This document shows, piece by piece, positions 1 to 12,320 of a stretch of DNA of 64,000 bases. Position 1 is the stretch's first letter, and each line of letters opens with the position of its first letter. A program made the translations under genes and the position numbers. The DNA lies in assembly GCA_003008705.1 (NCBI GenBank), contig PDUO01000007.1, positions 1,091,885-1,155,884 of the forward strand, given 5' to 3'. Under the pieces are notes generated by a model that worked only from the letters and a program-made list of their open reading frames with translations, did not search any database and was not told where the DNA came from. Source of the stretch: Pezicula radicicola (taxonomy: Eukaryota > Ascomycota > Leotiomycetes > Helotiales > Dermateaceae).

Positions 1-2606
1 GGGTTCACTTACAACAGCTCTAGCTTCTTCCATCTGATGAGAAAGATGCAGTGCGAGTACAACATCTAGGCGATGAATACTATTTGGTTCTATAATTTGT
101 TTCCCTTCGATGGATGAGTGAAGAAACGGTATCCACTTCTTATGGACCAGAACGGAGATGACCCATGGTGGCAACGTGATACAATGGTAGAGCCCATGTG
201 TTTGCAAGCACTAGAGTGGAAGCTGGTACGATTGGGGCAGTCTTGATACTGGGTTGGAAGAACCGTTATCAATCTGTCTTTCAGTGTTTTCGGATTTTTT
301 ACCCCAGACAGCCACACAGCGACTGCATCTACAGATTTAAAGGGAGCACAAGCTTCAATTCGTTGATCGTGCATAACCGAGTGAGACTTTGCACCGAGAT
401 GCCATGATGAAAAGTACCACGGCACATCATCGCGCATCTTCTGCAACCTGAGCGCTTATTAGCACGACCACAACGCGAGGCCTCGAAATGGGCCTTGCTC
501 CGGGAACTCCCAGCCAGTCGTGCAAAATTGAGGCTGCCATTCGCTCTCAAAGTCGACCTTTCGGAATCTTTCTAGTACCGCCTGTCAGAGAATTTCTCCT
601 AAGTCTCGAATCATTAACATCGCATGTGGTCATGTTACACTATCCACAGGTCTCCTTGAGCGCAGAAGGGAGTGGTTCCATAGGCTGGTTGGAGGGTCTC
701 GAACTTCTGCCCCCACCTCTCGTTAGCCGTCGATCATCGAAATCTCCGTGGTGGTCCGAACGCCGTAATGATTTTCAGAGACCGCTGGAGATACGAAAGG
801 ACTCCGGATGAGTCGTGAGTCGTGAACAGCAGGAATCATTACGACAAAGTCATTTAGGAACTTTATGCTGTACAAATAATTGTGCGAGATCTGATGCCTT
901 GGGAGGAGGGCGTGGATGCCTCAATAATACTCTGGATTATCGAAGTCTAATGGGGATGTTCCCTCTTCTGACCACTTGGAATGACACCCGAGATGAGGTT
1001 TGCTCGGGCCCCTCTTGACACGAGCCAACTGATTTGCCCAATTGGAGTGCTGGACCAAAATCCTACCCAACCTCCACGTTTCTGGCGGCGCTGATTACTT
1101 GACGGGGAAAGAACAAAGAAAGAAACGATATCGGCCGTCAAGCCTCACTACTACTTCAACCGAACTCTCTCACATGGTTGTGACGGGCCTGGTTAGCGGG
1201 ACTAACTGTATGTAGTAGACTGTGGCAACTTGCAAGTGGGTAGGTAGCTAGTGATTTAGGGTGTACGCCTCGTGGGTTGGGGCGGAGGGTTGGTATAGCA
1301 TGGCGTGCCATGAGAAGGGAACGGCTCGTGAGTTACTCTACGGGCCTTGCCTTTCAATCCAGATAACCGTCCTGGTAGTGTACCACAGAAGTCAACGTCC
1401 TGGGCACGGCAGAGAACTATATACTGCTGCGACTACGGACTGCCGAATATTCGTGGTATTTCCAAAACTTCCTAGGTACCGGTACCATATCTTTTGAAGG
1501 AGCACCCAGACTTCCTTCCCTGCCGACTGACTCCTCTTTGTATGGTCCTGATACTCCTCCCTTTGACCTACAAGTATTGTGGCGGATAACTTGGGTTAAC
1601 TTAGATAACTTGACTCGCTTGAAACGACAAAAGTCGTGCTCCCCATATCTTACTCCTCAGTAATAATAGTTAGTCTGTGTCCCTTCGGGTTTGGGGCATT
1701 AATGGTCACTACTGTCAATCTTGTCAATCTTGTCAATAATAAGAATAATAATCACGCACTCTTTTCCTCAATAAATGTTAATAATTGCTGCCCCGAAATT
1801 TGCGATACCCGCAGCTCTCTTTTAAGAGGTCGATTGACTCCACAATAGTGCCTTCTCCCAGGCTCAAATAATCAAAGAATGGATCCCTCTTTGAATTCCC
1901 GGATCAAATCGTCCCACGCTACTTATCTCAGCGAAGCTTGGGAGCTTGACTCGGCAACTACTGCCACTACTCTGCAGTAAAGCCACAGCTTTCTCCGCAC
2001 GTACCCTGACCCCTACTCTCTGCCCCTACCTTCTACCGTCCTGCACCCATGAACCCTCCTGGTCCTGCCTTCTGGCCCCCCTGTCCACAAGAGAGAAACG
2101 AAGGAACTTGCCTGGCCGCACTCCGTACCGTACTTGAGAGTACTGACTACTGACCGACCTTACCCATTTACTAGCACCATTTTTCCACCTTTTTTTGCTC
2201 TTGCACCACCCGGCACTCCCAGTCGTCAGAGTCCGCTAATGGTGCTGCTGTTTGCTGCCCTGCCCTACCCTACCTAATCTGCCCTGCCTAATTCCTCTCA
2301 CTATCTACCTTACCTATTTTCATGCACGTTTCGCGCTCAAGTACTCCTCCCTTCCTCCTTACCTGCACGCACCTAAGTTACCTCCAACTACCCAACGCTG
2401 CTGCAGCTGAGGAAGCAGGGTTCATATCTTGACGCCGCTTCCAGGAACCATTGCTTATCATGCATGCAGTCTGCCGTTTTTGAGGACTGCCTTAGCCAGG
2501 AACACCGTCTAGACGTCTTCTACATCTTCCAACACGCCTCTATCTGGGACAACGGTTCCGCTTGCAATTGCTGTCGCATAAGAAGTGGGATTGCTGTCGC
2601 AATTGC
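1..2606. other. Gene-free left flank / long 5' region of the HTH gene
   Basis: I see no convincing gene here; the open frames are short, lack family features and have poor codon patterns. Around 1715-1760 there is a short tandem of a 9-nt unit (CTTGTCAAT) followed by an AAT-rich microsatellite. From about 1980 to 2400 the plus strand is strongly C/T-rich with repeated CCCTACC/CTGCC words, a composition typical of fungal promoters and 5' leaders. The stretch probably contains the promoter and a long leader of the downstream plus-strand HTH gene; that is inference. Confidence 0.5.
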
Positions 2607-4446
2607 ATGCTGGGCTCGTCAGAAAAGAGAATGCACGATTTGATGATGACTCAAATTGGGATGGATCATGAGCATCATACCGGTCAGGAAAACAATGGGT
2701 ACAATGATGGCTGGGTTGAGATCAATAACAACTACCAGTCGCATCAGCAGCAATCGCCAATTCATGAGTATGGAGGATATGGATTTATGCAACCAATGCA
2801 ACAACACCACGGCATGCCCATTGAACCTTCCTTCCAGAGAATGGCACCGCCTCCGCCTGCGACGACTCACCAGCAACTATTGCCCCTCATTATGCCCAGT
2901 CACCCAACATGGCCCAGTATGTTAACACATCCATCAAGTTACTCAGCCCCGCCAGTTGCAATCCCGCCAGTGTCGAATTCGAAGCCCCCAAAGTTGCCGA
3001 CCATTCATGCGACTCCGTCTCCTCGGAAGACCCTGACGGATAGTGACCGGAGACGCATGTGCCAGTATCATGAAGACAATCCTACTGTAAAACAGACCGA
3101 AATAGGAGGTAAGAGAAAGAACATGAATGCAAAAGATATCCTGCTAACTGTTATATCTAGCGATGTTTGGTGTTGAACGAAGGTATGCTTTTGTGTGTGA
3201 TGTTAAAAAGTTCAATTACTAAGATAAGCCCCCTAGTACTGTGTCCAAGGTCCTACGTCAAAAGGAGAAATACCTCTTTCCAGAGGATCGTAGTTTATCG
3301 CCAGTGAAACGTGCCAAAGGAAAATTCCCGGACATTGAACGAGCGCTGGCGAACTGGGTGCGGAACTCTCAGAAACAAGGAATTCCATTAACAGATTCCG
3401 CCATCAAGGAGAAGGCCAGATTCTTCGCGACAACAGTCGGCAATAATGAAAGTCATCTCAAGACTAACAGCACCAGCTGGCTTGAAAAATTCAAGCAGAA
3501 GAACGGCATCGGTGCTGGGAAATTGATGAGAAGAGCGTCAGAGACAAATGTTTCGGACGCTGGCTCACTCAATCCAGACTCGGCAGGCCACTCAGCATCA
3601 CAGACACCGAACGGAATTTCACCAACATCCCCCACTGGCTTACCATCACCCTCACCCTTATCAGGCTCTAAGAGTGACGAGGACCTCAGGAGTGATGGTG
3701 TGAATGGCTATCTGGAATTTGGTCAAGGAAACGGTGGCTACCGGCACTCCAATTCTCAGAGTACCACATCATTATCAAGTGCTTTCACGGATACCGCTCC
3801 ATCATCATTCTCAGGTGGTCCAACAAGCCCAACGACTCCTTTTGCATTCTCTCCGGATGGCAGTTGTGGTGGATTTATGCCTTCCCAGCATGCTCGCCTT
3901 CCACCACCAGGGAACAACTTTCAGCGACCTCGAAGCCAAACATTTCCAATGTTGGGTATCGATCCGTCTTTCATTTCCCAGCACACTCAGTCTTCCGAGC
4001 CGCTCACGCCAAAGTATCATATGCCAGTGACAGCGCCGTCTTCGGCATTGGATTCTCCAATCCACGAGATGGGGCCACCATTTGGTCTGGATTCAGCGAT
4101 CTCTTCACCTCCCCTGCACCATAGCAGCAGTAACGGGTCCATGGCACCGCCTTCAGCAGGAACACCTATTAATGGAATGCAATCGCCACCTGGATCTTCA
4201 GCGCCGAGCTCACCAACTCAAGATGATGCGCGACGAGCTCTTGACACTTTGCTCAACTTCTTCAATCAAGCACCATCCGGTCTTGTTGATCAGAATGAGT
4301 ACATGACCGTTCTGAAACTGACTGAAAAGCTCCGTCTACAAACGAATAATGGGCCCCTTCCAGGAGGACTCCATCGCATAGCCGAGCAAGACAACGAACA
4401 ACAGACGGCCCCTAAAATGGAGCAATCCATGAGTGCCGGCTGTTAG
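2607..4446 (+). CDS. CENP-B-type HTH (Psq/Tc5-like) DNA-binding protein
   Basis: Likely nuclear DNA-binding protein of the CENP-B / ARS-binding type. Three exons: 2607-3108, a 22-nt microexon 3161-3182, and 3237-4446. Introns are 52 and 54 nt with CTAAC and TACTAA branch points. Joined, they give about 577 aa. The splice rebuilds a classic CENP-B N-terminal helix-turn-helix: DSDRRRMCQYHEDNP...KQTEIGAMFGVERSTVSKVL, with the recognition helix encoded across the microexon. A second CENP-B/Tc5 HTH follows (KFPDIERALANWV ... SWLEKFKQKNGI). The N-terminus is Q/H/P-rich; the C-terminal half is S/P-rich low complexity with a short helical tail near 4220-4340. There is no DDE transposase domain, so it is a host protein rather than a transposon. 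The start is uncertain: in-frame ATGs at 2607, 2631, 2643 and 2646. Confidence 0.85.
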
Positions 4447-5487
4447 AGCACTGTTCCAATAGCCATGTACATTTCCGCAGCACATTCTAAGACCTGTCCT
4501 TACCAGCATTTTCACAGTCGACTCAAACATTCCAGGCGTTAAATTTCTTCTTTGCATGCACAGCACACTGTATATTGGCGTCACAGCCCACATAGCAGCA
4601 GATCATTTACAGCGGATTCCTTCAATCTTCAAACTTCCACCTTCTCCTCAGCAACTTCACCTTCGATGCCATGTTCTTCTACATACTTCTTTCCTCGAAA
4701 ATAAACCCTCTCAATCATCTCCACTTTTTCGGTTCAAAGGGTTGCCAGAAGGTATCTGGGGGCGAGGGGACCGGAAAAAGAATCCATATACCCAAAACAT
4801 CTCCAACGCTCACGCGAACTACTTTACTCTTCTCTTCTATCTTCGATGGCTACGACTTTATTCTTATTCCTTCTTCATTGCAGCACTTTCAGCTTTGCTT
4901 TTCTCCGTTTTGGATTCCCCTTCGCGACGATAAGACGACGAACCGTTTGCTTTTTTCTTCATGATACCCGAGTTTAATCCTCGCGGTTTTTCGACCCCGT
5001 TTTAGTTATGGATGCACGATTTTGGGATTTGAATTGGCGTGAACCTTATTTATTTCTATCTATTTTCCGTTTTCACAGCTTCAATTTCCCATCCAATGTA
5101 TTTTTTGTTTCTTCCATAACTGCTTGTGAATAAGTTTTTCCTTTATTTTAGGGGGCGCGGTAGCAGAGGGGGTTTAAGAGGTTGGTTGGAAAGGATGGAT
5201 ACGTGGTATCGTATCTCCTAGAGATTCAAAGAAAGGATTCTTGGCTGTGAAATTTGGGAAAGGAAGGGGAAGGGCAGGTACAGGCACAAAGCCAGATTTC
5301 CAACGGCTACTCTATGGCATATTTCTCACTAGGTCCGTGGATTAGGGACTTAAAGCTTCCTAGGCTACTTTTTTTTTCAATATAGGCGGCCCGTCTGCAT
5401 TTGGGAGGCCCCTTTTGAAAAAAACCTCTGGTTCTTATCTTTGTTGCATTGTGAAATTGAAAGTTGATATCTATCAAACTAACCTTT
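4447..5487. other. Intergenic, convergent 3' regions
   Basis: About 1 kb between the stop codon of the HTH gene and the stop of the minus-strand PXA gene. It is pyrimidine-rich on the plus strand around 4600-4900, probably 3' UTR. I see no gene or repeat in it. Confidence 0.5.
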
Positions 5488-8356
5488 CTAGCTTAACCTT
5501 TCTTCCCATAGCTCCTTGATTCCTCTCTCGGCTAACTCGGGCATAAGACGAACAAGAATTAACTCGACAACACTATACATAAGATGCTTATTGCAATACC
5601 TATCAGAAAAAATATCCAACACCTCCTCAACTTCTTTAACAATCCTTTCTCTATCCGAACCTCCAAAGTAAATATCTTGCATCTTTGCTGGGATCAGAGA
5701 CAGTAGAGTTTCCGCGCATCGTTGACGTATGAGAAGGCTTTCCATAGGCGAGGGGATGAGGCGCGGAGGCGCTGTGGTGTTGTTGGGGAAGAGGGCGGCG
5801 CGCGTTGTGCAGAGAAGTGTGGGTAGGTGGGTGGGATCTAGCATGTGCTTTTGGATGGTGTGGGAGAGGAATCTGTAAGTTTTGTAAGGTTCTTACGTTA
5901 GCCAATGTATTGTTCTAAATTTGTTTGGTTTTCTATCTGTTTGTGTTTTGCTGTTTGGTTTTCTAAGGGTAGTGTAACGGAGAATGTATAATAAGGTACA
6001 AGTATAACCGCCGTAAGCGTAGCGTCAGAGGCGTTATGAGAGTTATGCGGGGTAGGGTATGTATGAACAAGATGGTTATCCAGATTTTCGAACAGTATGG
6101 AAACGAGAGATGTTGGTGTTGCAGTTGCAACCTTCGGCCTTCATAGCTAGATGTAGAGGTGCAAAACAAAGCTTTGCAGTTTGCAGGCTGCTAGAGCAAG
6201 GATCGGCCAGGACGTTGCAGATTTGCGGACTTGCAGCAACAACTATGGCCGACCAACTTGTAACTCTGTGCAGTGATGAGGCGGAAGTTTAGACGACTGG
6301 TTGTGACAGTGCGCTTGGTGCGGGAGGAAGTGCGGTACGATGCGAGGCAGCCGGCTAAGTCGAACCTTGTCGAAATTGGACCGGGCGCGTAGAGAAGGCT
6401 GTCGTAAGGCTTGCTCAAACTCTAGCCTCCAACACCTACAGATTCGCTGACATGGGAGACAAAGGGGGCCAATAATGAGGGATTATGCAGGCAAGTCCAG
6501 CAGCAGCAAGGTCTGGAAAAACAGTTGGAAAATGCGAGGGGGAGGTACAGGAAATAACTTTGAACCCTGATTGGAAATCGGACGGGGTTGACATGATGGG
6601 CTGATTTTGGCTGATTTCGCATAATGCTATTGACCCAAATTCAAGCCACTTTCATGGAGAGCATGAGGAGGGGTGGCACGACATTACTGCGGAATGTGAA
6701 CTACCCATCCAGAAGTCGACAAAGCCTCGTGGTGTCGCTGTCCGTGCCAACGGGAGCCCACATGCCTCTCATGCATAGCGATAACGATCCCAAGCTATCG
6801 TGAAACTACCACTTCTGCAAGCTGAATGGGAGACTTCAAGTCAAGTGACTGAAATCGTATGCGGTGTGACATAAGACCTGATGATTGCTCGGGAAGGAAT
6901 GTAACGACAAGATGAATAAAGGGTTGGAAGGGTTTCAGAAACACGTACTTATCGAGCATCCCATCCGTATTACCGACCTCCCCTGGTCCAGTCAGAGCAC
7001 CCCATTGCAACATCGATATCGTGGCGCTCAACCATGGCATGCGAGTGTCTAGATCGAGGAGATTCGATACACAAGGCCAGAGCTTCATAGACAAAATAGG
7101 CTGTTTAAATGGTGGTGTTCTGTCTGACGATTTGAAGCTGGATTTCAGCGTGTCTGGCGCTTCATTATGATCTATCCCATGGTCCGAACCAGTAACCTTG
7201 ACGACCAGAGGAATACGAGATGGGAGAGATGAAGATGTCGTAATGGTGATGATGATAAAGCGTGCCGTGGTGAAGGCGACAAAGGCATATTGGAGGATAA
7301 ACCAAAATCCCCTCTCAATAGACCATCTGATACCGGATGTCTTCTTTCCTCCCGTCTTGTCCAATCTTACTGAGCCTACTGGATTAGAATTCGACCTGTC
7401 AATGCGGACTTGAGCTTTAGACTTTGGAAGTTGGGCCTGGATGACTTCTGCGATCTTGGTGATGCCTTCCCACAATAGCCATGGCTCACATGCTTTTCCA
7501 CCAATTCCCCCACCTATAATCATTTCCGAGAGTATTTGGCCAACGAGAGTAGTAAGACAATCATTTTCAAGATCCTCTGTAGGCAGAAGGACCGCTAGAA
7601 CGCCCTGAACCAGTAGCTGCCTATATGCCGCTTCGTTCTCCGCCAGAGTTTCCAATGTGACCTCGTCTCTTTCATCAGGAACTGGTGATAGGGCGGGAGA
7701 TGGCCAAATCGAGTGATATATTTGTCGAGGATCAGTCTCGACCGGCCCTGGATGAAGAGATTGGTGCGATGCTCGGTATGCTACATACTTTTTGTCAGTC
7801 CACGTTGATGTTATCAATAGAAAACCTGCTAGACAATAAATCACTCCTCACCTTGAACATGAGCGTCCAGCAATTCTGGCAACTCGTCAAAAAGTAGGCT
7901 CTCCAAATCCACTTTTCTCAACCTCTGTTCCAGCGCTCTTGTGCAATGCGCAATGATCTTCACCACCTCCTCCACAAAAGTCTGATCTGGCGTGATCTTG
8001 CTATACCAAGTATATACGAACTCTTTGATTATAATTGCAATGAAAGCATATAACTGCAGGTCCACCTCATTGCTGCTCGTCAATGGTGGGAGTAATTGAT
8101 CGATTGGAGCAGGTGTGCTCCGGCCTTTATCTCCAAGCTGAGAACAAAGCGTACGTCGGATCAGGAAAATAGTCGCTCTCTCAGAGAGAGCATCTGCTGG
8201 AGGAGGACGGCCCGCTGGGCGCGAGACTGGCCCATCAGCTTGCGGGGCAGTGGGTTTAGAGGAGCCTGAAGCATTTTGTGAGGATGTATTAGAGGTCGCA
8301 AAGGACTTCAGACGGGGCTGGAGATAGGTTGGCGCCCGCGAAGGTGCGGCTGTCAT
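5488..8356 (-). CDS. PXA-domain (sorting-nexin-associated) protein
   Basis: Probable endomembrane/endosomal protein. Exons (minus): 8356-7852, 7780-6949, 5872-5488, giving 573 aa. The first intron is 71 nt; the second is 1,076 nt (5873-6948), GTACGT...TTACAG, unusually long for a fungus. The PXA domain spans about residues 55-320: RATIFLIRRTLCSQLG, then FVYTWYSKITPDQTFVEEVVKII, then the hallmark ELLDAHVQ-AYRAS that is rebuilt exactly across the first intron. A hydrophobic segment (GFWFILQYAFVAFTTARFI) follows. The last exon (KFLSHTIQKHMLDPTHLPTL ... LMPELAERGIKELWEERLS) resembles the conserved C-terminus of fungal PXA proteins as I know them, which supports the long splice. Without it, translation runs to 6795, giving 496 aa with about 50 different C-terminal residues. 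It diverges from the acid phosphatase gene. Confidence 0.82.
5873..6948 (-). other. Exceptionally long intron in the PXA gene
   Basis: This 1,076-nt stretch has a canonical donor (GTACGT, reading down from 6948) and acceptor (TTACAG, ending at 5873). All other introns I placed in this window are 45-195 nt. I see no complete gene in it. A 12-nt word (TTTGGTTTTCTA) is repeated near 5928 and 5954, but no terminal inverted repeats are evident. Confidence 0.6.
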
Positions 8357-8688
8357 CGCCAGAGTCGCGGAGGTGCCGTACGATCATTTATGCATCAGAA
8401 CAATGATTGTGTGAACATTCAGACTCAAGATCATCATCTGCGTGACGCTCCCTCATCGTGCAGCACAAATGGCTAACCTGAGGCACGAACCTGGTACCAA
8501 ATTTAGTGCCAAGTCGGAATGGAACAACTAGTCCCCGTAGTAGGAACAAGAGTATCTGCAGCCACCATCAGCCCCATCCAGCCATAGGTATCATAGCTCC
8601 CCCGGACCTAGCCCCAGGTTCCACAGCTCTACCTTTGACCCATGACATAGCGATTTTCTATTTCACTTTACCCCCCAACTTCATCAAG
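8357..8688. promoter_or_regulatory. Divergent promoter, PXA gene / acid phosphatase
   Basis: The 332 bp between the two divergent start codons must carry both promoters. The plus-strand part near 8560-8688 is C-rich, as is usual just upstream of fungal start codons. I recognise no specific operator. Confidence 0.45.
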
Positions 8689-10343
8689 ATGACAACTCTC
8701 GTTCCTCGGGGCCCTTATTCTCAAGAAGAGCTCCGCAAGCTCTATCCTGACGACCGCCTTGATCTACAGTTTGTTCAGGTCTTGCTACGCCATGGTGAGA
8801 GGAGCCCGGTCTCCGCGAGATTCCAAAATGCAGGACTAGGAGCTTTCTGGCCATACTGCTCCGTTGCACGTCAAATGATAAGTGCGACCCATGATGCCAA
8901 CGACGCAAAATGGACACCCTTGCAATGGCGACGTCGTCTAGAGACCTTTGGCCAAGACGATGGCCCAGTCATAGCCTCTGGGCCCAAGGGAGACGTTGAT
9001 TCTATCTGCAATTTGGGAGAATTGACAGATAAGGGAAGGGAGACTACCTGGGCTCTTGGTCAACGACTCAGGCATCTTTACGTTGATCAATTGCACTTTA
9101 TGCCGGAACTCATACAAGATGCTGATATGATGTATCTCCGAGCAACACCGATTCCCCGGGCCTTGGAGAGCTTGCAACAATGCTTTTACGGAATGTATCC
9201 AGCATCTGCTCGCGCAGCATCATTTCCTCCGATCACCATCATCACTCGTGCACCTGCAGACGAGACGTTGTACCCGAATGACGCTGGATGCCGAAGATTT
9301 GCACAACTGTCAAGGGCATTTGCCCAACGAACAGCGGATAGGTGGAACACTACTGACGAGATGGCATATTTGAACAAACTGATTGGCAAGTGGATGCCAG
9401 AGAAAAGCAAGAAAGTTGCTGTAGATTCTCACCCTAGACTATCAGGAATTATGGACACGATCAACTCAACCTTAGCTCACGGACCTGAGACTCGTCTTCC
9501 AAAGGAGTTCTATGATGAGAGGGGCCGAAAAATAATAGAAGAGATTGGTGTTGAAGAGTGGTTCAGTGGTTATAAGGAGTCTCGTGAATATCGCGCGCTT
9601 GGAATCGGTGGCCTGATGGGAGACGTTGTGTCCCGGATGGTAGGAAGTGCAGAAGAGAATACTAATGATGGCTTGTTGGAGGTCGGAGGGAAGGATGGAT
9701 CCTTGGGACGTGGAAGGGGCGGCGAAAAGGCTCTTAAGATGGGACTCAGTGGATGCCATGATACAACCCTCGCTGCTGTGCTTTCCAGTTTGGGAGCCTT
9801 TGATGGCGAACCTTGGCCACCGTACACAAGTCATATCGCCCTGGAATTATTCAAACAAAAGAACCAACAACGTGCTCCGGCCCCATCAGAGGGCAGAGTG
9901 ACAAACACAACCCCAGTAGCAGCCAGTGGTGATGCTTCAATCAGAAAGGGGTGGTTTGGTGGGCTATTTGGGGATAGCAGTATGGCCAGTACCAAAGGAG
10001 ATAAGAACACACCTCTTGGTATTGCAAGAAAGAATTTTGAAGAACTCAAGGAGTCAGATAAGTCGAAATTAGACGGCTACTTTGTCAGGATAAGATACAA
10101 CGATAAAGTCATGACTGTTCCGGGATGTAAGCTACCTGGCAAGCACTTGGAGGGCGACGAGTCTTTCTGCACCTTGGTAAGTTTTTTTTGAGCAAAATAT
10201 GCATGTTTAATGTCCTAATATGGAAGCAGGAGGCATTCAAGACTATTGTCGACAAGTATACACCCTCCCACTGGAAGCAGGGTTGTGTGAGCAACCTGGA
10301 TGCTCCAGCTCTGCCTGATGTGGCAGAGCCGGCAGGATATTAA
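8689..10343 (+). CDS. Histidine acid phosphatase (branch 2), ACP6-like
   Basis: Member of the histidine phosphatase superfamily, clade 2, most like the lysophosphatidic-acid-type acid phosphatases; the substrate is inferred only. Exons 8689-10176 and 10230-10343, with a 53-nt intron, give 533 aa. The catalytic signature RHGERSP is at residues 34-40, and the proton-donor HD motif (GCHDTTLAAVL) is near residue 357. The first ATG in frame with the motif is at 8689, giving MTTLVPRGPY; no signal peptide is visible, so a cytosolic or mitochondrial location is more likely than secretion. A Gly-rich loop around residues 325-350 and a low-complexity insert at about 395-450 are not part of the usual fold. 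The second exon adds the conserved C-terminal tail (EAFKTIVDKYTPSHWKQGC). Confidence 0.88.
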
Positions 10344-10547
10344 ATGAGATTTGCCAATTCTTAGATTCATACGAGACTTTGATTTACACATCTGGAGCAT
10401 GGAGTTTGAGAAGAAGGAAAAGATGTATTTGTATATAGATTCGTATATCTGTTGTAAAAGTATGGTCTTCAACGGTCCCTGTCCTTTGAAGGGGTATCTA
10501 TTGGTGCCAGAAGAAATGCATGTCTAAATCAGAGGGCTCACTATAGA

Positions 10548-11626
10548 TTAAAGTCTTGAGGGCTCGCCTTTCTTTTTGCCCTCTATCACAACACCAAGTC
10601 CCGAGCCGGCATCCAAGGCTGCACCTTCAACCTTTCCAGGAGTAGTAGTGAATGACTCGTCTCCGGAGAACCGCCTGCAAATGATTAGCAAATAATTTTC
10701 ACCTTAGCCGCGAATGAAACTTACCAACCACGCTCCTCACCACCGCTCAAGAAGCTGCAATCACCAGATATCTTACACTCCCATTCACCACCAACACCTT
10801 TCCCTTCCCTCCATGCAACTTCCGGTATACCCTCCTCGGGTCCCTTCCACTCCCCAACCTCACCCACCTCATCCTCCCTGGTCCCCTTCCTAACAAAAGT
10901 ACTAACCCCACAAGTAAAAGGATGAAAATCCTCCTCCTCAATATCCACTGGCATTCTCCCCGTCAAACACCTCCCAATTGCAATTAAAGTAGCAGCATGT
11001 GTACAAATCACAATAGCCTTTACACCCTCCCGATCGCTCTGTTCGATAATTCTGTGTAAAGCATATGCCGTCCGATCATGCAATTCATCAATCGTCTCCC
11101 CATTAACACTTGGTTTTATAACAGGTTTATACTCCAAATCGTAACGTGGGAATAATTCGTTTAGAAGGGTTGGTTCAGCGGGTGATGGATGATCGAATCT
11201 TGCCATTCCATACCATTCCCCAACTCCATTCTCACCACGAATTTTTAGTTCGGGCGCTGGTGTGCTCGCTGTGGCAGAGGGGGAATTGGAATTAGAAAGG
11301 AGATCGAGTGTTGGATCGAGGGTTTGAAGACATCGATAGAAGGGAGAGGAGTAGAATCGTTCGATAGGTGGATTAAGTTTTATTAGATGCGTAGCTAATT
11401 CTTTGGCCTGTGAGAGTCCATAGCCTGCGAGTGCTGGATCTGATGCGATTCCTGTGGGCGATTTGATACTGGCGCTATATTCTCCGGTCGCGGGATCAAC
11501 TACCCAGTTACTTCGGACTGTCCAGGTGGTGATTATTAGTTATGCGCATTATCGTACATGTGCGTTTTTGTACTGTGTATTGTACTTACAGCCATGTCTG
11601 GTTACATAGATGGTGGTTAAAGTCAT
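10548..11626 (-). CDS. TFIIIC tau55-like phosphoglycerate-mutase-fold protein
   Basis: Exons (minus): 11626-11590, 11517-10725, 10674-10548; introns of 72 and 50 nt; 318 aa. The short first exon encodes MTLTTIYVTRHG, and the splice completes the phosphohistidine motif RHGFRSNWVVD. The body has SSPFYRCLQTLDP, a YGMARF segment and the second-histidine motif ICTHAATLIAIGR, all typical of histidine phosphatase clade 1. The C-terminus (WECKISGDCSFLSGGEERGW-RFSGDESF) matches the TFIIIC subunit-6 type tail found on yeast Tfc7/tau55 and its fungal homologues, so a role in RNA polymerase III transcription is the preferred reading. Both active-site histidines are present. The alternative is a generic PGM-family phosphatase. 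Confidence 0.8.
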
Positions 11627-12320
11627 GGTGTTTTTTTGGATTTGGGTTTTTGGTTTTTTGCGCTGGATTGGTGGTCTGGGGAAATCTTGCATGATTATTT
11701 GCGAAGATCTCGGCGGACGTCACTGAGGGTAGCCTCGGTTAAATTTAAGGTTGCGGAAGCTAATTTAAGGGGTGGTGGCTGTCACGTGTGTATTTTTGGT
11801 GGACTCTAGAACAGTGTTTACGGGAAGGATTATGTGAGATTTTTGAGAACTATAGGGATGGAGAAATCTGATAGTAATTCTCCTTCTGATCTCTCTGGGA
11901 CAAAAAGAAATGGTTCAATATCTATGGTTTATTAGGAAGAAACATATCTCCCAGCAGATACTAAGCGAGCTCGATTAATGAGCAAACTTTAGTAAATTTG
12001 GTTTTTGTGTGAAGGCTTAAGTCCTATAGTCGTCTGATCTCAGTTAGTTCTAACGTCCGTGAAAGGGTCCCGCTAGCCAAAATTATCTACATTTCCATGC
12101 TTCTATCTTTCAATACTATAATCATATTCTCCGGATAAAGGTATCTTTTCAAGCAAACACCCTACATTACTACACTGGATGTTTGGCATTCTTTACAAGT
12201 ATTCATTTAGGTAATTATAAAATATAGAATTAAGTAACAGAGAAAGAGTTCAATACCGAGTACCTAACATCCTAACAATCTCCACGCCATTTCCCCATCA
12301 TTACAACCAGTTCACTCAAT
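11627..12320. other. Intergenic between two minus-strand genes
   Basis: About 0.7 kb holding the tau55-like promoter on its left side and the fasciclin gene's 3' region on its right. It is AT-rich toward 12100-12250. I see no gene. Confidence 0.5.

Noticed and set aside
90..550. Overlapping open frames on both strands at the left edge
   Set aside because: Low-complexity-free but with no family motif, no splice continuation and several frames of equal quality; treated as chance.
2607..4446. CENP-B/Tc5 HTH gene as a pogo/Fot1 transposase
   Set aside because: Only the DNA-binding part is present; the C-terminus is S/P-rich with no DDE catalytic domain and no flanking terminal repeats.
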